Origin: Liriodendron chinense
Lineage: Eukaryota > Streptophyta > Magnoliopsida > Magnoliales > Magnoliaceae
Length of the DNA stretch: 64,000 nt
Reading direction: 5' to 3'
Assembly: GCA_003013855.2 (NCBI GenBank)
Contig: ML058505.1
Location: 4,085,331-4,149,330 of the forward strand
Below, one piece after another: positions 60,101 to 64,000 of this stretch. The translations under genes were made by a program, and so were the position numbers. Below the pieces are notes generated by a model. It searched no databases and was not told where the DNA came from. It was given only the letters and a program-made list of their open reading frames with translations. Positions within the stretch are counted from its first letter, which is position 1, and the number at the start of each line of letters is the position of its first letter.

Positions 60101-62665
60101 GGTTGGGTATAACCGCACAAAGGAGTGGGGAAGCCACATACATCAAAGGGGCTACAACAGTTTGGGATCAACTCAATATTTGTGCTTTCCTACTAATCAA
60201 GTAAGATGGCAATCAAACACCATGGTGAGGCCCGCACACCACATGTGTGGAACCCTACCCATGGCTGGGTGACTTATGAACAAGAAGGATGGCAAATTAA
60301 ACATAACAGATGGGTCCTGTAAAGTTTCCAATGGTAAGCATTCAATCACCCTTATTTTCAACATGTGGCCCACCTAAAACTGGGCCCACACCTTTACCAA
60401 GAAGAACGACAAAGTATCCCCAACATTCATCAAGGTGGGACCCAAAATTGGGCCCCATCACCTTTGGTTAGATGGAAAAATAAACATTACAATGGCCCCA
60501 AGGAAGGTTTCAAAGGTGGGCATCAATGACCACTGTTTCCCTACAATGTGGTCCACTTGAGGTTTGTATTTACCTCATATGAGGGCCCATGGCCTTAAAA
60601 TAATATGGAAAAACAGATGGGCGGCATACATAAAACAGATACATCGTGGTGGGACCCATAGAGCGTAGCACCCAAATGGGCCCCAACAGTTTTGAATCAA
60701 ACTAATATTTTTGTTTCCCCCTTCACCCATATCCATGTGATCTTATGAACAGGTTAAATGACAAATAAACATCACTGTAGAGCCTGGGAAGGTTTCAACG
60801 GTGGAGATCATAATTCCCACTGTTTCCGTGGCATGATCCACTAGAGGTTTGGATATGCTTAAATTTGGCTCAGCCACTAAAATGAGCTGGAAAAACATAT
60901 GGACAGAATAGATAAAGCAAACACATTCTAGGTGGGTCTCACGAGTGTGCCACTGGCTTGGCAGACCCCATATTTATTTAGTTATTTATTCATTATGTGC
61001 ATATATATATTTATATATTTTATTTCTACCAAGTGGGGCCCACAGAAGCTTGGATCAAGCTGATATTGCTGCTTTCCCTTCTTCACACGCATGTGTGAAC
61101 TTATGAACAGGTTGGATCTCAATTAAACATCATGGTGGGCATTGGAAGGTTTCAATGGTAGGGTCATTGTCCCTGCTGTTTCCTTTGGTGAGACCCCCTT
61201 GAGACTTGGATCTGACCCATTCTTGGGATCATGCCCTAAAATGATCTTCCCAGATGGATGGACGGTGCGGATATGACACATACAACACGGTGGGACCCAC
61301 AGGGTGGCCCAACTGCTGGCACCCCCACGAGCCCAGCGTCCACGGACGCTGGGTACTTCCAGCGCGTCAGGCCTTCCTCCTTTCTTTCTTTCTTTCTTCT
61401 CCCCTTTTTTTTTTTTGTTTTATTGCACTCATATCCGGTGGGGTCCACATGGGACTGATCCACTCCGTTCATCAGGTGGGACATCTCATGGTGGGTCCAA
61501 TGAGCCCAATATTGGGTATATTACAGGGTCTACAAACATCAGTGTGGGCCGAGGCAAGTTTCGACAGTGGACATCATTCACCCCACTGTTTCATGTGGTG
61601 CGGCCCACTTAAGAATTCAGATCGGCTTCAGATTTGGGCCTTGGCCCTAAAATGATATGGGAAAACAGATAGACGGTGTGGATGGAACACAAACATCAAG
61701 GTGGGTCCCACGAGTGGGGACCCCTTTTCCAGCCGTCCTGGCGCTGGACGGTTCCAGCGTCCCAGACGCTGTGAACGTCCAGCGCTGGACGTTCTAAATT
61801 TTTTTTTTCTTTTTTTTTTTTTTGTTGTTGTTGTTTATTTCAGGTGGGGCCCACTTATGGACAATCCACCCCCTCCATCATGTTCCCCATCTCATTGGGG
61901 TTCTAACAAGCTCAATATTGGGCAGGTAATATGGTCCACAAACGTCACGGTGGGCCAAAGAAGTTTCGACAGTAGGCATCCTTGCCTTCACTGTTTTCTA
62001 TGGTGTGGTCCACCTGCGATCTGGATCTACTTCATTTTTGACGTCCAGCCCTAAAATGGGCTGGAGAAAACAAATGGACAGCGTGGATCTAATACATACA
62101 TCAAGGTGGGTCCCACGAGTGGGGACCCACGGTCAACTCCCAAAGGGCTTTCAGCCCGGGCGCTGCTGGGCAGCAGCGTCCTCTGGACGCTGACTGTCCA
62201 GTAGCCCCTTCTCCTTCACCTTTTTTTTTTCTTTTTTTTTTCCTTTAATAAATTCAAGTGGGGCCACATGTGCAGATCCGCTCCATCCATCAGCTGGACC
62301 ATCGCATGGTGGGTCCACAGGGTGGACAGCGTGGGTGAACTACATACATCATGGTGGACCGTTGGCCACACTAATTATGACACAAAATGGGTCCCAAAGT
62401 GGGATCCACACCATCAAAGGGTGGGACCCATTCATGGACGATCCAGCCCATCCATCTCATTGCCCATCACAAGGTGGGACCAAAGAAAGGAAACGAAAAG
62501 TAAACGAGAAGAAGGGGGGAAAGGTATGCACTCACAATGATGGTTGGACGGTTGGATTGCCGATCGGACGGTCCGGATGATGATCGGGGTCCTCCAAGCT
62601 TGATCTCCTCCTTCAATCTCTCTAACTCTCTCTTTCTCTCTCTTGATCTCCCTCTAAATCTCTCT

Positions 62666-62731
<66 letters not shown>

Positions 62732-63267
62732 AACTCTTGCAATAGAGAAGCCACCCCCCCCCCCCCACGTATGGCTCTTGTATGGGAAGAGGGGGGTGCA
62801 TGATGTCATGATGATGATGGGAGAGGACATGGGGGAATGGGTTGTGATGATGGCTAGATAATGATGATGATGATGGGAGAGGGCATGGGAGGTGTTGACT
62901 TTGGTGAGAGAGGTATGGGTTGGAGTTGGTGTGTGTAGGCTAGGGTAATGATGGGGGTATGGGTAAGGGTGATGTGATAGATTTGACATGTTGTTGGGAA
63001 TTGTGCAAGTGGGGCCCACGCCACACGCGCGTTGCGTGGCCCACCTCGAATTGCACGAACGTATGCATCTTACACACCGGGTATCGCAATGGGGCGTGCC
63101 GCGCGGCGTTGGAATCGTGGCGCCCGCGCGGTCGCAAGGGTACAAGTCTTGGGTCGTTGCGGTACTAAATCAGGGTCACGATCAAGGCTCTCTAATCTGG
63201 TCCGTCCGGGACGTACCGGTACCGGAAACTAAACGTACGGAGGGCAATTCAGGGTACGGGTCTTACA
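57191..63267 (-). repeat. 5' giant LTR, about 6,077 bp
   Basis: It is upstream in element orientation because the primer site is at its inner end. It contains the same sub-repeats as the other LTR. The single base difference seen is T at about 60098 where the other LTR has C at 53102. Confidence 0.93.
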
Positions 63268-63272
63268 TAGCC

Positions 63273-64000
63273 CGAATGACATAAGGTGTCACAAACATAT
63301 GTAAGCATAGATGAATTCCAATACCACAATTTCATACCATTCAGATATTTCATCAAGCATGTTATTAACTAAATAGCAAATATAGACATTTTATCAAATA
63401 TAGTATTCACTCATCAATAATTAGGAAATAGATTATAATATTAATGTGATTCCGACATTTTCAACACAGGAAAAATCAACAAATTCAAATAATTATTGAC
63501 TAAAATTTGTTAAGAAAAGCCTGATGGTAAATCTTTACCATAGAGTCAAAATTCCTCGATTCGAATGCGGCTTTAGTGTCAAAATTTGAGAAAAACCTCA
63601 AATACTTACGATTAATTACAAATCTAATGTTAATAAATTGAGATTTTCTCTAATTAAACTTCTACTTAGGGTTTAGGGTTTAAATACCTTGGATTTGGAA
63701 AAACTTCAAATCGATTTTGACGAATCGAGGCCCGAGATAAGTGTATACAACGAAATTTACATGGGGCCACGCCTAAATATAGCTTTCGCAATAGCATACG
63801 CCACTCCTAATCGATAGTCAAGACGTCAAGGATTGCTACATGCACCAATGGAAAGAATGGAAGGACCGAAGAGAAGGGTCTTCAACACTCTAGGTCGAAG
63901 AAATCTGAGAATCCTAAGGGTTTGTGGATGATTTAAAGGAGAAGAGAGGTTTGAAAAGATAGGAGGAGGGTTGGAAGGGTTTTAGGGGTTTAGGGGTGCT
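63273..64000. other. Right flank of the giant-LTR insertion
   Basis: It continues the sequence interrupted at 50190. A TTAGGGTTTAGGGTTTAAAT word at 63666-63687 resembles plant telomere repeats, but it is too short to mean more than chance or a promoter telo-box. No coding sequence recognised. Confidence 0.35.

Larger units (their letters stand above)
50195..63267 (-). mobile_element. Non-autonomous retrotransposon with giant (6 kb) LTRs
   Basis: The element is 13,073 bp: LTRs 50195-56268 and 57191-63267 around an interior of 922 bp. The target duplication TAGCC stands at 50190-50194 and 63268-63272. On the minus strand the LTR runs from TGTAAGACCCGTACC to GGGGCGTGACA, ends typical of Del/Tekay-like chromoviruses. 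The interior holds a tRNA-Met primer site, a Gag zinc-knuckle remnant and a purine tract, but no protease, RT, RNase H or integrase, so a related autonomous element must have moved it. LTRs make up about 93 percent of the element. The two LTRs differ by one base change found by eye plus a few length changes in homopolymer and CT runs, so the insertion is very recent. Confidence 0.93.

Noticed and set aside
50195..63267. Large tandem duplication or assembly error (7 kb direct repeat)
   Set aside because: A perfect target duplication, primer site at one inner border and purine tract at the other explain the repeat as the LTRs of one element. Small differences between the copies show they are separate sequences.
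63666..63687. Interstitial telomere repeat
   Set aside because: Only two TTTAGGG units; short telo-boxes occur by chance and in plant promoters.

Overview
This is plant nuclear DNA: spliced genes with GT-AG introns and nested plant-type LTR retrotransposons, and no sign of prokaryotic gene organisation. Dispersed inverted repeats built round words such as CACCGTCCATCC and TGGGCCCACC resemble repeats I associate with magnoliid-type woody angiosperms (Magnoliales, Laurales). That taxonomic reading is an inference from repeat style only.

Left third (1-23 kb). The one convincing host gene is on the minus strand: the 5' part of a CLASSY-type SNF2 chromatin-remodelling gene, the family that recruits RNA polymerase IV in RNA-directed DNA methylation. 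Three coding exons with compatible phases are visible (16505-16457, 15336-15116, 6234-4399), giving about 702 N-terminal residues. The helicase part is not in the window and would lie beyond the left edge, or is lost. Its 8.9 kb second intron contains a complete Ty1/Copia element (9407-14393, TSD AGAAA) with pol broken by stops and frameshifts. A deletion-derived Copia remnant (1054-2928) lies further left. Upstream of the gene is a divergent tandem array with a period of about 144 bp (18345-19990).

Middle (21-49 kb). At least nine inverted-repeat, MITE-like elements of 300-520 bp are recognisable. A 12.2 kb Ty3/Gypsy element of Tat type (31440-43657, TSD GGCCC) carries gag-protease, RT, RNase H, a second archaeal-type RNase H and integrase on the minus strand. 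A separate spliced-looking gene runs antisense between pol and the 3' LTR. Its RT is split by a 1,943 bp solo LTR with its own TSD (AAGGC). At 44925-49020 a non-coding region is bounded by inverted repeats whose outer ends are (AG)n/(AT)n microsatellites.

Right third (50-63.3 kb). A 13.07 kb element (TSD TAGCC) consists almost entirely of two LTRs of about 6.07 kb, nearly identical, around a 0.92 kb interior. That interior holds only a tRNA-Met primer site, a 164-residue double zinc-knuckle Gag remnant and a polypurine tract. The LTRs contain amplified modules of the same sequence style as the dispersed inverted repeats, each with a perfect GC-rich hairpin beside a pyrimidine tract. This element is the most unusual object in the window.

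The nesting order readable from target duplications is: solo LTR into the Tat element; Tat element into inverted-repeat-rich intergenic DNA; Copia into the CLASSY-like intron; giant-LTR element, judged by LTR identity, the most recent arrival.
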